Positions 6,872-14,147 of a DNA stretch of 19,303 bases are shown here, in pieces. Under the pieces are notes generated by a model. That model made no database searches. It saw nothing but the letters and a program-made list of their open reading frames with translations, and was not told the DNA's origin. Source of the DNA: an uncultured Muribaculaceae bacterium (GTDB lineage Bacteria > Bacteroidota > Bacteroidia > Bacteroidales > Muribaculaceae). The DNA lies in the NCBI GenBank assembly GCA_910578305.1, contig CAJTQH010000045.1, forward strand, positions 222-19,524, given 5' to 3'. The position numbers were made by a program, and so were the translations under genes. The stretch's first letter is position 1; the number at the start of each line of letters is the position of its first letter.

Positions 6872-6914
6872 GGATATCTGTCACACGCATTTACTTATTT
6901 TTAGCAAACTGATT

Positions 6915-7898
6915 ATGCTTAACGCACGAATATCCGGAGTTGCATCATACGTGCCCGACGACATCCTCGACAACGAGATGCTGTCGAAAATGGTCGACAC
7001 CAACGACGAATGGATCACCACACGCGTCGGAATCAAAGAACGCCGCATACTCAAAAAAGAAAATGCCGGCTCATCATACATGGGCATACAGGCCGTAAAC
7101 CGCCTCCTTGAATCCACCGGAACAAAACCCGAAGAAGTGGATCTGCTCATCTGCGCGACATCCAACCCCGACTACCGATTCCCATCTACAGGATCCGTAA
7201 TCGCACACGGATGCGGCCTCACAAACGCCTACGCCTACGACATACAGGCCGCATGCGCCGGCTGCATCGTAGCCCTTCAGGACGGTGCCGCATACATCAA
7301 AGCCGGACTCCGCAAAAAAGTTGTCGTGGTAGCTGCCGAAAAGATGTCATCGATGGTCAACTACGAAGACCGCACCACATGCCCCCTGTTCGGCGACGGA
7401 GCCGCAGCAATGATGCTCGAGCCCACCGATAAGCCCGTAGGCATCATCGACTCCGTGTTCCATGTCGACGGAGTAGGACGCGACCACCTCATCATGCGTG
7501 CCGGTGGTTCAGTTCTACCCACTTCCCACAAGACCGTCGACGACGGCGACAACTTCCTATTCCAGGACGGACGCTTCGTCTACAAACACGCCGTCACCGA
7601 CATGCTCGAATCATCAATCGACATCTGCGAGCGCAACGGACTCACAATGGAAAGCGTCGACTGGCTCATACCCCATCAGGCCAACCTCCGCATCATCGAA
7701 GCAGTCGCTTCACGTGCCGGCATAGCCCCCGAAAAAGTACTCGTCAACATCGAATACCGTGGCAACACCTCGGCAGCCTCGATACCACTGTGCATCGACG
7801 AAAACAAGCACCGCATCAAAAAAGGCGACAAACTCGTGCTCACCGCATTCGGAGCCGGATTTACATGGGGCGCCATGTACGTGATCTGGGATCTCTGA
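6915..7898 (+). CDS. fabH: 3-oxoacyl-ACP synthase III (KAS III)
   Basis: This 327-residue cytoplasmic thiolase-fold enzyme condenses acetyl-CoA with malonyl-ACP to start fatty-acid synthesis. The full catalytic triad is visible: C114 in QAACAGC, H254 in LIPHQANLR and N284 in EYRGNTSAAS. Glycine-rich GDGAAAMML and C-terminal GAGFTWGA are also family hallmarks. The start MLNARISGVASYVPDD matches the normal N-terminus; the in-frame start at 6864 would add 17 residues unlike the family. It follows rpmF by 176 nt (plsX, often between them elsewhere, is absent as usual in Bacteroidales) and ends at a strong terminator, separating it from era. Confidence 0.97.
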   Translation: MLNARISGVASYVPDDILDNEMLSKMVDTNDEWITTRVGIKERRILKKENAGSSYMGIQAVNRLLESTGTKPEEVDLLICATSNPDYRFPSTGSVIAHGCGLTNAYAYDIQAACAGCIVALQDGAAYIKAGLRKKVVVVAAEKMSSMVNYEDRTTCPLFGDGAAAMMLEPTDKPVGIIDSVFHVDGVGRDHLIMRAGGSVLPTSHKTVDDGDNFLFQDGRFVYKHAVTDMLESSIDICERNGLTMESVDWLIPHQANLRIIEAVASRAGIAPEKVLVNIEYRGNTSAASIPLCIDENKHRIKKGDKLVLTAFGAGFTWGAMYVIWDL

Positions 7899-7932
7899 TC
7901 TCACCACGACACGTCTGACAAGAAAAAAAAAT

Positions 7933-7971
7933 AAGACACTGATAGCACTTTCAGGGTGCTATTGGTGTTTT
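7933..7971 (+). terminator. Intrinsic terminator after fabH
   Basis: A stem of about 16 bp, including wobbles, pairs 7933-7948 with 7956-7971 (core ATAGCAC and GTGCTAT) around a 7-nt loop. The 3' arm ends in TTTT and runs on into ATTCTA. An A-run precedes it (7923-7931). It ends the upstream operon and implies separate transcription of era. Confidence 0.8.
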
Positions 7972-8029
7972 ATTCTAACAGACAACATCTATTTTCACCT
8001 AACAACCCCCCAAAAAAACCGACACAACT

Positions 8030-8920
8030 ATGACCGAAAATCATAAAGCAGGCTTCGTCAACATAGTAGGCAACCCCAACGTAGGCAAATCCACCCTCAT
8101 GAACGACCTCGTGGGCGAACGCATAAGCATCATCACCGCCAAAGCCCAGACCACGCGCCACCGCATCATGGGCATCGTCAACACACCCGAATACCAGATC
8201 GTATTCTCCGACACCCCCGGAGTACTCGCCCCGAAATACAAACTACAGGAAAGCATGCTCAACTTCTCCGAAGGAGCACTCACCGACGCCGACATACTAC
8301 TCTACGTCACAGACGTCATCGAAGACCCCACAAAAAACGCCGACTTCCTCGCCAAAGTAGCCAAAGAGACAATACCCGTACTCCTGGTCATCAACAAGAT
8401 CGACCTCGTAAAAGACCAGAAAGCACTCGAAGACATCGTAGCCCGATGGCACGGACTCCTGCCCAACGCACAGATATTCCCCACATCGGCCAAAGAGCAC
8501 TTCAACGTAGCCAACCTCATGACACGCATCGTAGAACTCCTGCCCGAAAACCCTCCCTACTTCGGCAAAGACGCACTCACCGACAAACCCGCACGATTCT
8601 TCGTCACAGAAATCATTCGCGAAAAAATACTGCTCAACTACGACAAAGAAGTACCCTACTCCACCGAAGTCATCGTTGAGAAATTCGACGAAAAAGACGG
8701 CGCCATACACATCATGGCAGTAATATACGTAGAGCGCGATTCACAGAAAGGCATACTCATCGGACGAGCAGGAACAATGCTCAAAAAAGTAGGCACACAG
8801 GCACGCAAAGACATAGAAACATTCTTCGGCAAACGCGTCTACCTCGAACTGTTCGTCAAAGTCGAACCCAACTGGCGCAACCGCGAAAACAAACTCCGCT
8901 CATTCGGATATATCGAATAA
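8030..8920 (+). CDS. era: GTPase Era, ribosome assembly factor
   Basis: This 296-residue cytoplasmic, membrane-associated GTPase binds the 3' end of 16S rRNA and helps mature the 30S subunit. The G domain shows G1 GNPNVGKST (residues 14-22), the switch-I TTRHR, G3 DTPG (61-64) and G4 NKID (122-125). The C-terminal KH RNA-binding domain has the GILIGRAGTMLKKVG loop followed by the RVYLELFVKVEPNWR strand-helix typical of Era. Length is standard. It follows the fabH terminator. A weak TATTTTCA at 7990-7997 may be part of its promoter, but I am not sure of it. The neighbouring der gene starts 54 bp downstream behind its own -7 box. Confidence 0.98.
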   Translation: MTENHKAGFVNIVGNPNVGKSTLMNDLVGERISIITAKAQTTRHRIMGIVNTPEYQIVFSDTPGVLAPKYKLQESMLNFSEGALTDADILLYVTDVIEDPTKNADFLAKVAKETIPVLLVINKIDLVKDQKALEDIVARWHGLLPNAQIFPTSAKEHFNVANLMTRIVELLPENPPYFGKDALTDKPARFFVTEIIREKILLNYDKEVPYSTEVIVEKFDEKDGAIHIMAVIYVERDSQKGILIGRAGTMLKKVGTQARKDIETFFGKRVYLELFVKVEPNWRNRENKLRSFGYIE

Positions 8921-8925
8921 ATTCG

Positions 8926-8933
8926 TAAATTTG
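8926..8933 (+). promoter_or_regulatory. -7 box of a der promoter
   Basis: TAAATTTG is a perfect TAnnTTTG box that begins 5 nt after the era stop codon. TTCG at 8903-8906, inside the era coding region, is a weak -33 candidate at 19 nt. The der leader would be about 35 nt. Confidence 0.6.
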
Positions 8934-8974
8934 CATTCATAACCAAAACAAAACTCACCCAACGATACGAAATC

Positions 8975-10297
8975 ATGTCGCAACTCATAGCCATTGTCGG
9001 ACGCCCCAACGTAGGAAAGTCCACTCTATTCAACCGCCTTACACAGTCGCGCACTGCCATTGTCGACGAAACAGCCGGCACCACACGCGACCGCCAGTAC
9101 GGTAAAGTCGACTGGAACGGACGCGAATTCTCCATCGTCGACACTGGCGGATGGGTTGTAAACTCCGACGACATATTCGAAGGCGAAATAAACAAACAAG
9201 TACACCTGGCCATCGAACAAGCCGACGAAATCCTATTCGTAGTCGACGCCATGAACGGAGTCACCGACCTCGACGACCACGTAGCCGAGATACTGCGCAA
9301 AAGCAAAAAGCCCGTTATACTCGTAGCCAACAAAGTCGACTCCAACGACTGGCTATACAACGTACCCGAATTCTACGCACTCGGCCTCGGTGACCCCTAT
9401 CCCGTCTCGGCCGTCAACGGATTCGGCACCGGCGACCTCCTCGACGAAGTTGTTAAAAAACTCCCCGAGCCCACACTCGACGACGAAGCCGACCACCTCG
9501 ACGACATACCCAAATTTGCCATCGTCGGACGCCCCAACGCCGGCAAATCATCCATCGTCAACGCATTCATCGGCGAAGAACGCCACATCGTAACCGACAT
9601 CGCCGGCACCACACGCGACAGCATCTACACACGATACAACAAATTCGGATTCGACTTCTACCTCGTCGACACGGCAGGAATCCGCAAAAAGGCCAAAGTC
9701 AACGAAGACATCGAATACTACTCAGTAATCCGAAGCATACGCGCCATCGAAGCATCCGACGTCTGCATACTCATGATCGACGCCACACGAGGCATCGAAA
9801 GCCAGGACGTCAACATATTCTCGCTCATACAGCGCAACCGCAAAGGACTCGTCGTATGCGTCAACAAATGGGACCTCGTCACCGACAAATCCGAAGCAGC
9901 CATAAAGCACTTCGAAGCAGCCATACGCGACCGATTCGCACCATTCACCGACTTCCCCATCATATTCTCATCGGCACTCACCAAGCAACGCATCTACAAA
10001 GTACTCGAAACAGCAGTCGAAGTATTCAACAACCGCCGTCGCACAGTACCCACATCGCAGCTCAACACCGTAATGCAGGAGGACATCGCCGCATATCCCC
10101 CGCCAAGCAACAAGGGCAAGTTTGTGAAAATCAAATATATCACCATGCTCAAAGGCTCGCAGGTGCCGACATTCATATTCTTCTGCAACCTCCCGCAGTG
10201 GGTCAAAGAACCCTACCGCCGCTACCTCGAAAACAAAATACGCGAAAACTGGGACTTCAAAGGCACACCCGTCAACGTCTACATGCGAGAAAAATAA
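8975..10297 (+). CDS. der: GTPase Der (EngA), ribosome assembly factor
   Basis: This 440-residue cytoplasmic GTPase has two tandem G domains and acts in 50S subunit assembly. Domain 1 shows GRPNVGKST (9-17), TAGTTRDR, DTGG (56-59) and NKVD (119-122). Domain 2 shows GRPNAGKSS (185-193), IAGTTRDS, DTAG (232-235) and NKWD (297-300), followed by SSALTKQRIYKVLE. The C-terminal KH-like domain (about 355-440) ends YRRYLENKIRENWDFKGTPV. All GTP-binding motifs are intact. It directly follows era, a pairing usual in Bacteroidales, and is probably read both from its own promoter and by read-through. A GC-rich hairpin follows at 10332-10365. Confidence 0.98.
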   Translation: MSQLIAIVGRPNVGKSTLFNRLTQSRTAIVDETAGTTRDRQYGKVDWNGREFSIVDTGGWVVNSDDIFEGEINKQVHLAIEQADEILFVVDAMNGVTDLDDHVAEILRKSKKPVILVANKVDSNDWLYNVPEFYALGLGDPYPVSAVNGFGTGDLLDEVVKKLPEPTLDDEADHLDDIPKFAIVGRPNAGKSSIVNAFIGEERHIVTDIAGTTRDSIYTRYNKFGFDFYLVDTAGIRKKAKVNEDIEYYSVIRSIRAIEASDVCILMIDATRGIESQDVNIFSLIQRNRKGLVVCVNKWDLVTDKSEAAIKHFEAAIRDRFAPFTDFPIIFSSALTKQRIYKVLETAVEVFNNRRRTVPTSQLNTVMQEDIAAYPPPSNKGKFVKIKYITMLKGSQVPTFIFFCNLPQWVKEPYRRYLENKIRENWDFKGTPVNVYMREK

Positions 10298-10331
10298 CCC
10301 CGCCGGCGACACCAACGCACACCTCGACACA

Positions 10332-10365
10332 CAGGCTGGAGCATCGGCAACGACACTCCGGCCTG
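10332..10365 (+). terminator. Hairpin after der, possible terminator
   Basis: CAGGCTGGAG (10332-10341) pairs with CTCCGGCCTG (10356-10365) over 10 bp with one G-T wobble and a 14-nt loop. The following CACTGCTTTC is only weakly T-rich, so termination may be partial. Confidence 0.5.
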
Positions 10366-10429
10366 CACTGCTTTCATACCGACATATAAATATACATCAT
10401 CCCCCCCCAAAAAAACACAACCACACCCT

Positions 10430-10711
10430 ATGGACACCGAACTCATCATCAACATCATAGGATACGCCGCAGCGATATGCATGGTATGCGGCTACCTCCC
10501 CCAAGCCATCTACACAATACGCACACGCGACACCGACGGCATAGCCATGCCCACATTCCTCCTGCTCGGAGCAGGCAGCATATTCTTCGTCATACAAGGA
10601 CTGATGCTCTCCAACTGGCCCCTCGTCATCACCAACGCCATTACCACTGTGTCAAGCGCCATCGTATTCGGCATCAAGATCCGCAACGACCGGCACAAAC
10701 GCCGCCGCTGA
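10430..10711 (+). CDS. SemiSWEET-type sugar transporter (PQ-loop, MtN3 family)
   Basis: This 93-residue inner-membrane protein forms a triple-helix bundle; two copies dimerise to make a sugar channel. Three hydrophobic segments lie at about residues 6-27, 40-60 and 64-84. The hallmark GYLPQAIYTIRTRDTDGI (PQ at 24-25) lies at the end of helix 1, and the conserved helix-3 asparagine in LVITNAITTVSSAIVFGIK (N69) fits the sugar-contacting position of the family. The tail KIRNDRHKRRR is basic and would be cytoplasmic. It stands alone after der and converges on the next small gene 27 bp away. The substrate cannot be read from the sequence. No clear promoter is seen, so it may depend on read-through past the der hairpin. 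Confidence 0.88.
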   Translation: MDTELIINIIGYAAAICMVCGYLPQAIYTIRTRDTDGIAMPTFLLLGAGSIFFVIQGLMLSNWPLVITNAITTVSSAIVFGIKIRNDRHKRRR

Positions 10712-10738
10712 CCACACAAGCCCCACACCATGGGACAC

Positions 10739-10936
10739 CTACCAAAGACGAGCACGCTCCCACCACATAAGACCCGCCAGAACCGACAGCGTCACCACCC
10801 ACTTCACCACAAGAGTCCACACCGAATACTCGGAGCGGGCACGCACATACTGCACCAGATCGCGCACAAACATCACTAAGCAAAACACCGACGCCACTAC
10901 GTCAAACGCATATTTCATTACATCATGCCACATCAT
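10739..10936 (-). CDS. Small predicted membrane protein, unknown function
   Basis: This 65-residue protein begins MMWHDVMKYAFDV and has two hydrophobic stretches, about residues 9-29 and 42-59, joined by a basic, polar loop (VRARSEYSVW). I recognise no family. Reality is supported by a TAATTTTG -7 box upstream on the minus strand (10991 to 10984) with a leader of about 40 nt, by G/T-ending codons like other minus-strand genes, and by the lack of any alternative gene in this gap. Starts at M2 or M7 are possible. It is convergent with the SemiSWEET gene and divergent from the sialidase gene. Confidence 0.45.
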   Translation of the reverse strand: MMWHDVMKYAFDVVASVFCLVMFVRDLVQYVRARSEYSVWTLVVKWVVTLSVLAGLMWWERARLW

Positions 10937-10983
10937 CGGTCCAGGACTTTAAAACGTTTTTAATGAAAATGTTGATACCGTCG

Positions 10984-10991
10984 CAAAATTA
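10984..10991 (-). promoter_or_regulatory. -7 box for the small membrane protein gene
   Basis: On the minus strand 10991 to 10984 reads TAATTTTG, matching TAnnTTTG. The region 20 nt upstream has only a poor -33 match. An AAAACGTTTT palindrome lies in the leader just downstream, near 10951-10960. Confidence 0.45.
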
Positions 10992-11035
10992 ATCATTTTT
11001 TTTGACCCGTGCCATCCCTAATTCCACCCCGCACT

Positions 11036-11067
11036 ATTGCATATTGAGCCGCCAACACTTATCTTTG
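11036..11067 (+). promoter_or_regulatory. Bacteroidetes-type promoter for the sialidase gene
   Basis: ATTG at 11036-11039, 20 nt, then TATCTTTG at 11060-11067. The transcript would start near 11073, about 43 nt before the ATG at 11116. Confidence 0.8.
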
Positions 11068-11115
11068 TAACCGATAACCCACACACATTAAACATTACCA
11101 ATCACCCCTGAAGCC

Positions 11116-12251
11116 ATGAAATCACTGCGCTCCATAGCCACTGCCGCCCTCACACTACTGTGTGCATCCACCGCGGCTCAAGCACAAAACGTAGGCTACA
11201 ACGACCCCGTAGGCCACACCTACCGCTCACTCGTATTCAACAAAGGCGACTTCAACTCCGGTTACTACCGCATACCCGGCATAGTCACACTCCCCGACGG
11301 CACACTCGTAGCCGTAGCCGACAAGCGCATCAACACACTCAACGACCTGCCCGGCGACATCGACGTCGTTTGCCGCCGCTCCACCGACGGCGGACACACC
11401 TGGAGCCCCTACATCACAATAGCCGAGCACGACAGCCTCGGAGGCTACGGCGACCCCGCCATTGTACGCGACCGACGCACAGGCGACCTCATCGTCATAT
11501 CACTCCACGGACAAGGACTCTGGCAGAAAACACCCGGCGAAATCAGCGTCTCACGATCCACCGACGGCGGACTCACATGGCAGCCGCCGGTCAACATCAA
11601 CCCGCAGATCCTCACCAACGACCCCAACGGAAAGCAACCCATTAAATGCTGCTCGGCATTCGCCACATCCGGAGCCGCACTGCAGCTCAAAAACGGACGC
11701 CTCATGTTCGTCCTCGTCACACGGCAGGAAGGAGTCGAAGGATTCCCATGCTACGACGCACATGGCACGCCGCCGACAACCCCGCCACACTCAACGGCGA
11801 CGAATCAAAAGTAGCACAACTCCCCGACGGCACCGTAATGATGAGCATACGCAACCGCTTCAGCGGACCACGCATGTTCTCGATATCCAAAGACAACGGC
11901 AAAACATGGTCCGAACTCCCCAAAGACTTCGCCGACCTGCACGACGTAGCCTGCAACGGAGACTTCATCACATACCGCCACAACGGACGCGACTACCTCA
12001 TACAATCGCTCCCCGCAGGCCCCTGGCGCGACAACATCACACTCTACGCCAGCGCCGACGGCGGACGCACATGGCCCATGAGCCACCGCGTATGCGCAGG
12101 CCCCGGAGCCTACTCGGCCATAACCATACTCCCCGACGGATCACTCGGCGTGCTCACAGAAGAAGGCGTACACAACGTCGACTCACGCCACTCCCAAGGC
12201 TACCGCATATGGTTCACACGCGTACCGATCACCGACCTCATCACCGACTAA
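11116..12251 (+). pseudogene. nanH: Secreted GH33 sialidase, disrupted by a frameshift
   Basis: GH33 sialidases release terminal sialic acid from host glycans. A signal peptide (MKSLRSIATAALTLLCASTAAQA) targets the product to the periplasm or surface. The first frame holds the RIP motif with catalytic R52 (YYRIPGIVTLPDG) and two Asp boxes, STDGGHTW (89-96) and STDGGLTW (148-155). It then leaves frame after FPCY and stops at 11814. The second frame resumes at RTWHAADNPA (about 11757) and carries two more Asp boxes (SKDNGKTW, SADGGRTW), the SIRNR arginine and the tyrosine segment GPGAYSAITILPDG. The third Asp box (normally SxDxGxTW) is reduced to TW, which implies loss of about 22 nt; adding 22 nt gives 386 codons. 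Without repair the nucleophile is lost. A strain variant or assembly error is possible. Confidence 0.9.
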
Positions 12252-12274
12252 CACCACCACACCTCCGATACACA

Positions 12275-12308
12275 CGGCCCGACACCCACAAAGCGTCGGG
12301 CCGTTTTT
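12275..12308 (+). terminator. Intrinsic terminator after the sialidase gene
   Basis: CGGCCCGAC (12275-12283) and GTCGGGCCG (12295-12303) form a perfect 9-bp GC-rich stem with an 11-nt loop, followed by TTTTT (12304-12308). It lies 23 nt after the sialidase stop codon. That such a terminator is kept suggests the gene was disrupted recently. Confidence 0.92.
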
Positions 12309-12376
12309 ACATCCGCAGGCAAAACCCGTCACACCAGCCGAAACCTTTGAATCATAGAGCATTTTACCCCGCAGAA

Positions 12377-12408
12377 GTTGTAAACTTAAGAAATTGTCCT
12401 TAAATTTG
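12377..12408 (+). promoter_or_regulatory. Promoter for the structured RNA
   Basis: GTTG at 12377-12380, 20 nt, then TAAATTTG at 12401-12408 fits the Bacteroidetes consensus. No ORF follows, only a structured region ending in a T-run. Confidence 0.75.
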
Positions 12409-12413
12409 CACCC

Positions 12414-12669
12414 ATAGCGGCAGAGGCCGCACATACATTTTATTTTTAGCGTTTCAGGCTATATCCCTGGATTGAAAATCGCCAAATTTTCCACACTGAG
12501 AAGGATATAAGCAGATCGGACGCTCATGCTTGCCAGCAACATCCACTCCCGGCAAGGGAGCGATGAATATATCGGCAAGGCGTGGGAGTGGACTGTTTAT
12601 TTCTCGGTAAGGCGTTTGGCGATGCCTCAATTCAAAATAAACTGAACATCGTTCCACGCTATTTTTTTT
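12414..12669 (+). ncRNA. Candidate structured non-coding RNA, about 255 nt
   Basis: Between the promoter at 12377-12408 and eight Ts at 12662-12669 lies a stretch without a credible ORF but with dense complementarity. GCGGC and GCCGC close a hairpin within 12417-12430. TATATCC pairs with GGATATA (12460-12466, 12503-12509), enclosing GAAAAT and ATTTTC. TCCACTCCC pairs with GGGAGTGGA (12542-12550, 12584-12592), enclosing CGAT/ATCG. GTTTATTT pairs with AAATAAAC (12595-12602, 12635-12642). TAGCG pairs with CGCTA (12447-12451, 12657-12661) and could close the whole fold just before the U-tract. I do not recognise tmRNA, RNase P, SRP or riboswitch hallmarks. Bacteroidales-1 RNA or a divergent 6S RNA are candidates, both unverified. 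Confidence 0.6.
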
Positions 12670-12714
12670 GTGCAGCTACACCGCACACACACAACAACCC
12701 GACCATACACACAT

Positions 12715-12813
12715 ATTGTCGGTAACCGTAACACAAAAATCCATCATACGATGAAAAACACACCATACGGCCGACAATTATCCCCGGAAGACAACAGAAG
12801 CCTCCCGGGGATA
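12715..12813. other. Inverted repeats after the ncRNA; possible terminator of the sigma-54 gene
   Basis: TATCCCCGG (12779-12787) and CCGGGGATA (12805-12813) form a perfect 9-bp stem with a 17-nt loop. It lies 37 nt beyond the stop codon of the minus-strand sigma-54 regulator, so it could end that operon, but no strong T-run follows on either strand. Next to it ATTGTCGG (12715-12722) is an 8-bp inverted match to CCGACAAT (12771-12778). No gene is seen in 12670-12850. Confidence 0.5.
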
Positions 12814-12850
12814 TACATTTTATAGACACAGCCGCACAAAAACAGCCACG

Positions 12851-14098
12851 TCACTCCAGACCGTACTCCTTGATCTTACGGTAAAGCGTACGCTCCGATA
12901 TATTAAGCTCCCTGGCGGGAGCCTTCCGCCGCCCGCCGTTATTCTCAAGCGAACGACGTATCGTCTCACGCTCGGTATCCTCCAAAGTCATACTGCCGGC
13001 AGCAACATCCACAGCATCCTGATGCCGCACATCAGCCACCGGAGGAGCCTTAAGCAACACCTCCGCAGGAGTCTCGCTATACCGCACAAGCGAGCGAGGC
13101 ATATCCAGCACCTCCACCTCACGGTCATCCACCACCACACCCTTCGAACCACCCATACGGCAATCCTCCACCGACTTACGCAGAGCATCAAGCTCCGACT
13201 GCATACGGAATATCATATTGAACAGCAACTCACGCTCCTGCTCATAAGCATGCACGCCACCACGATGACCCGACACCACAGGAGCATACTCCATCGCCAT
13301 ACGCGGCAGATAACCCTCCAGAACAGAGCCGCTCACCTCCTCCCCCGCATGAAACAAAGCCAGCTGCTCCACAACATTCTTAAGCTGCCTCACATTGCCC
13401 GGCCAGCGATAATGCAGCATATCTGCACGCGCCCCATCGTCAAACGCCACCACAGGCATCGAATAACGCTCAGAAAAATCCTGAGCGAACTTCCTCGCAA
13501 GCAACATTATATCATTGCCTCGGTCACGAAGCGGCGGCACCTGAATCTGCACCGTCGACAGACGATAATACAGATCCTCGCGAAAACGGCCCGACTCAAC
13601 AGCACCGAGCATATCCACATTCGTAGCCGCCACAACACGTATGTTAGTCCTCTGTACAGTCGACGAACCCACCTTCAGAAACTCACCGCTCTCAAGCACA
13701 CGAAGCAGACGCGCCTGAGTCGTCAGAGGCAACTCAGCCACCTCATCAAGAAATATCGTACCGCCGTCAGCCTCCTCGAAATAACCCTTGCGCGACGACA
13801 CAGCACCCGTAAACGAACCCTTCTCATGCCCAAACAGCTCACTGTCAATCGTTCCCTCCGGTATCGCACCACAGTTCACAGCTATATAACGCGCATGCTT
13901 ACGCGGACTGAAATTATGTATGATCTTCGGAAAAAACTCCTTGCCCGCACCGCTCTCGCCCGTCACAAGCACCGACAGATCTATCGGAGCCACCTGAATG
14001 GCTCGCTGCACCGCCGCAAGAAGAGCAGGAGCATTGCCCACTATACCCAGACGCGTCTTAGCCTGCTGCACATCAGCAGGTATATCACTATTATTCAT
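12851..14098 (-). CDS. Sigma-54-dependent transcriptional activator (AAA+ and Fis-type HTH, no receiver)
   Basis: This 415-residue protein uses ATP to open promoters held by sigma-54 RNA polymerase. The AAA+ domain shows Walker A GESGAGKE (47-54), the sigma-54-contacting loop GSFTGA (94-99, an S for A variant of GAFTGA), Walker B GTIFLDE (113-119), the arginine-finger region GRFREDLYYRL (170-180) and sensor II WPGNVRQLK (232-240). The middle region (about 285-310) looks helical (YEQERELLFNMIFRMQSELDALR). The C-terminal Fis-type HTH reads LEDTERETIRRSLENNGGRRKAPARELNISERTLYRKI in pieces ending at residue 415. There is no N-terminal response-regulator or sensor domain, so control must come from a partner or from expression level. 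It is last in the metG-ansA series, 49 bp after ansA. Targets are unknown. Confidence 0.93.
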   Translation of the reverse strand: MNNSDIPADVQQAKTRLGIVGNAPALLAAVQRAIQVAPIDLSVLVTGESGAGKEFFPKIIHNFSPRKHARYIAVNCGAIPEGTIDSELFGHEKGSFTGAVSSRKGYFEEADGGTIFLDEVAELPLTTQARLLRVLESGEFLKVGSSTVQRTNIRVVAATNVDMLGAVESGRFREDLYYRLSTVQIQVPPLRDRGNDIMLLARKFAQDFSERYSMPVVAFDDGARADMLHYRWPGNVRQLKNVVEQLALFHAGEEVSGSVLEGYLPRMAMEYAPVVSGHRGGVHAYEQERELLFNMIFRMQSELDALRKSVEDCRMGGSKGVVVDDREVEVLDMPRSLVRYSETPAEVLLKAPPVADVRHQDAVDVAAGSMTLEDTERETIRRSLENNGGRRKAPARELNISERTLYRKIKEYGLE

Positions 14099-14147
14099 TG
14101 TATTTCTCGATTCTACAACATTATTTATTCACAGCAGAAACACCGCA

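Noticed and set aside
6864..6914. Longer FabH start at 6864
   Set aside because: It adds 17 residues unlike the family and starts inside the fabH leader hairpin. The ATG at 6915 gives the standard N-terminus.
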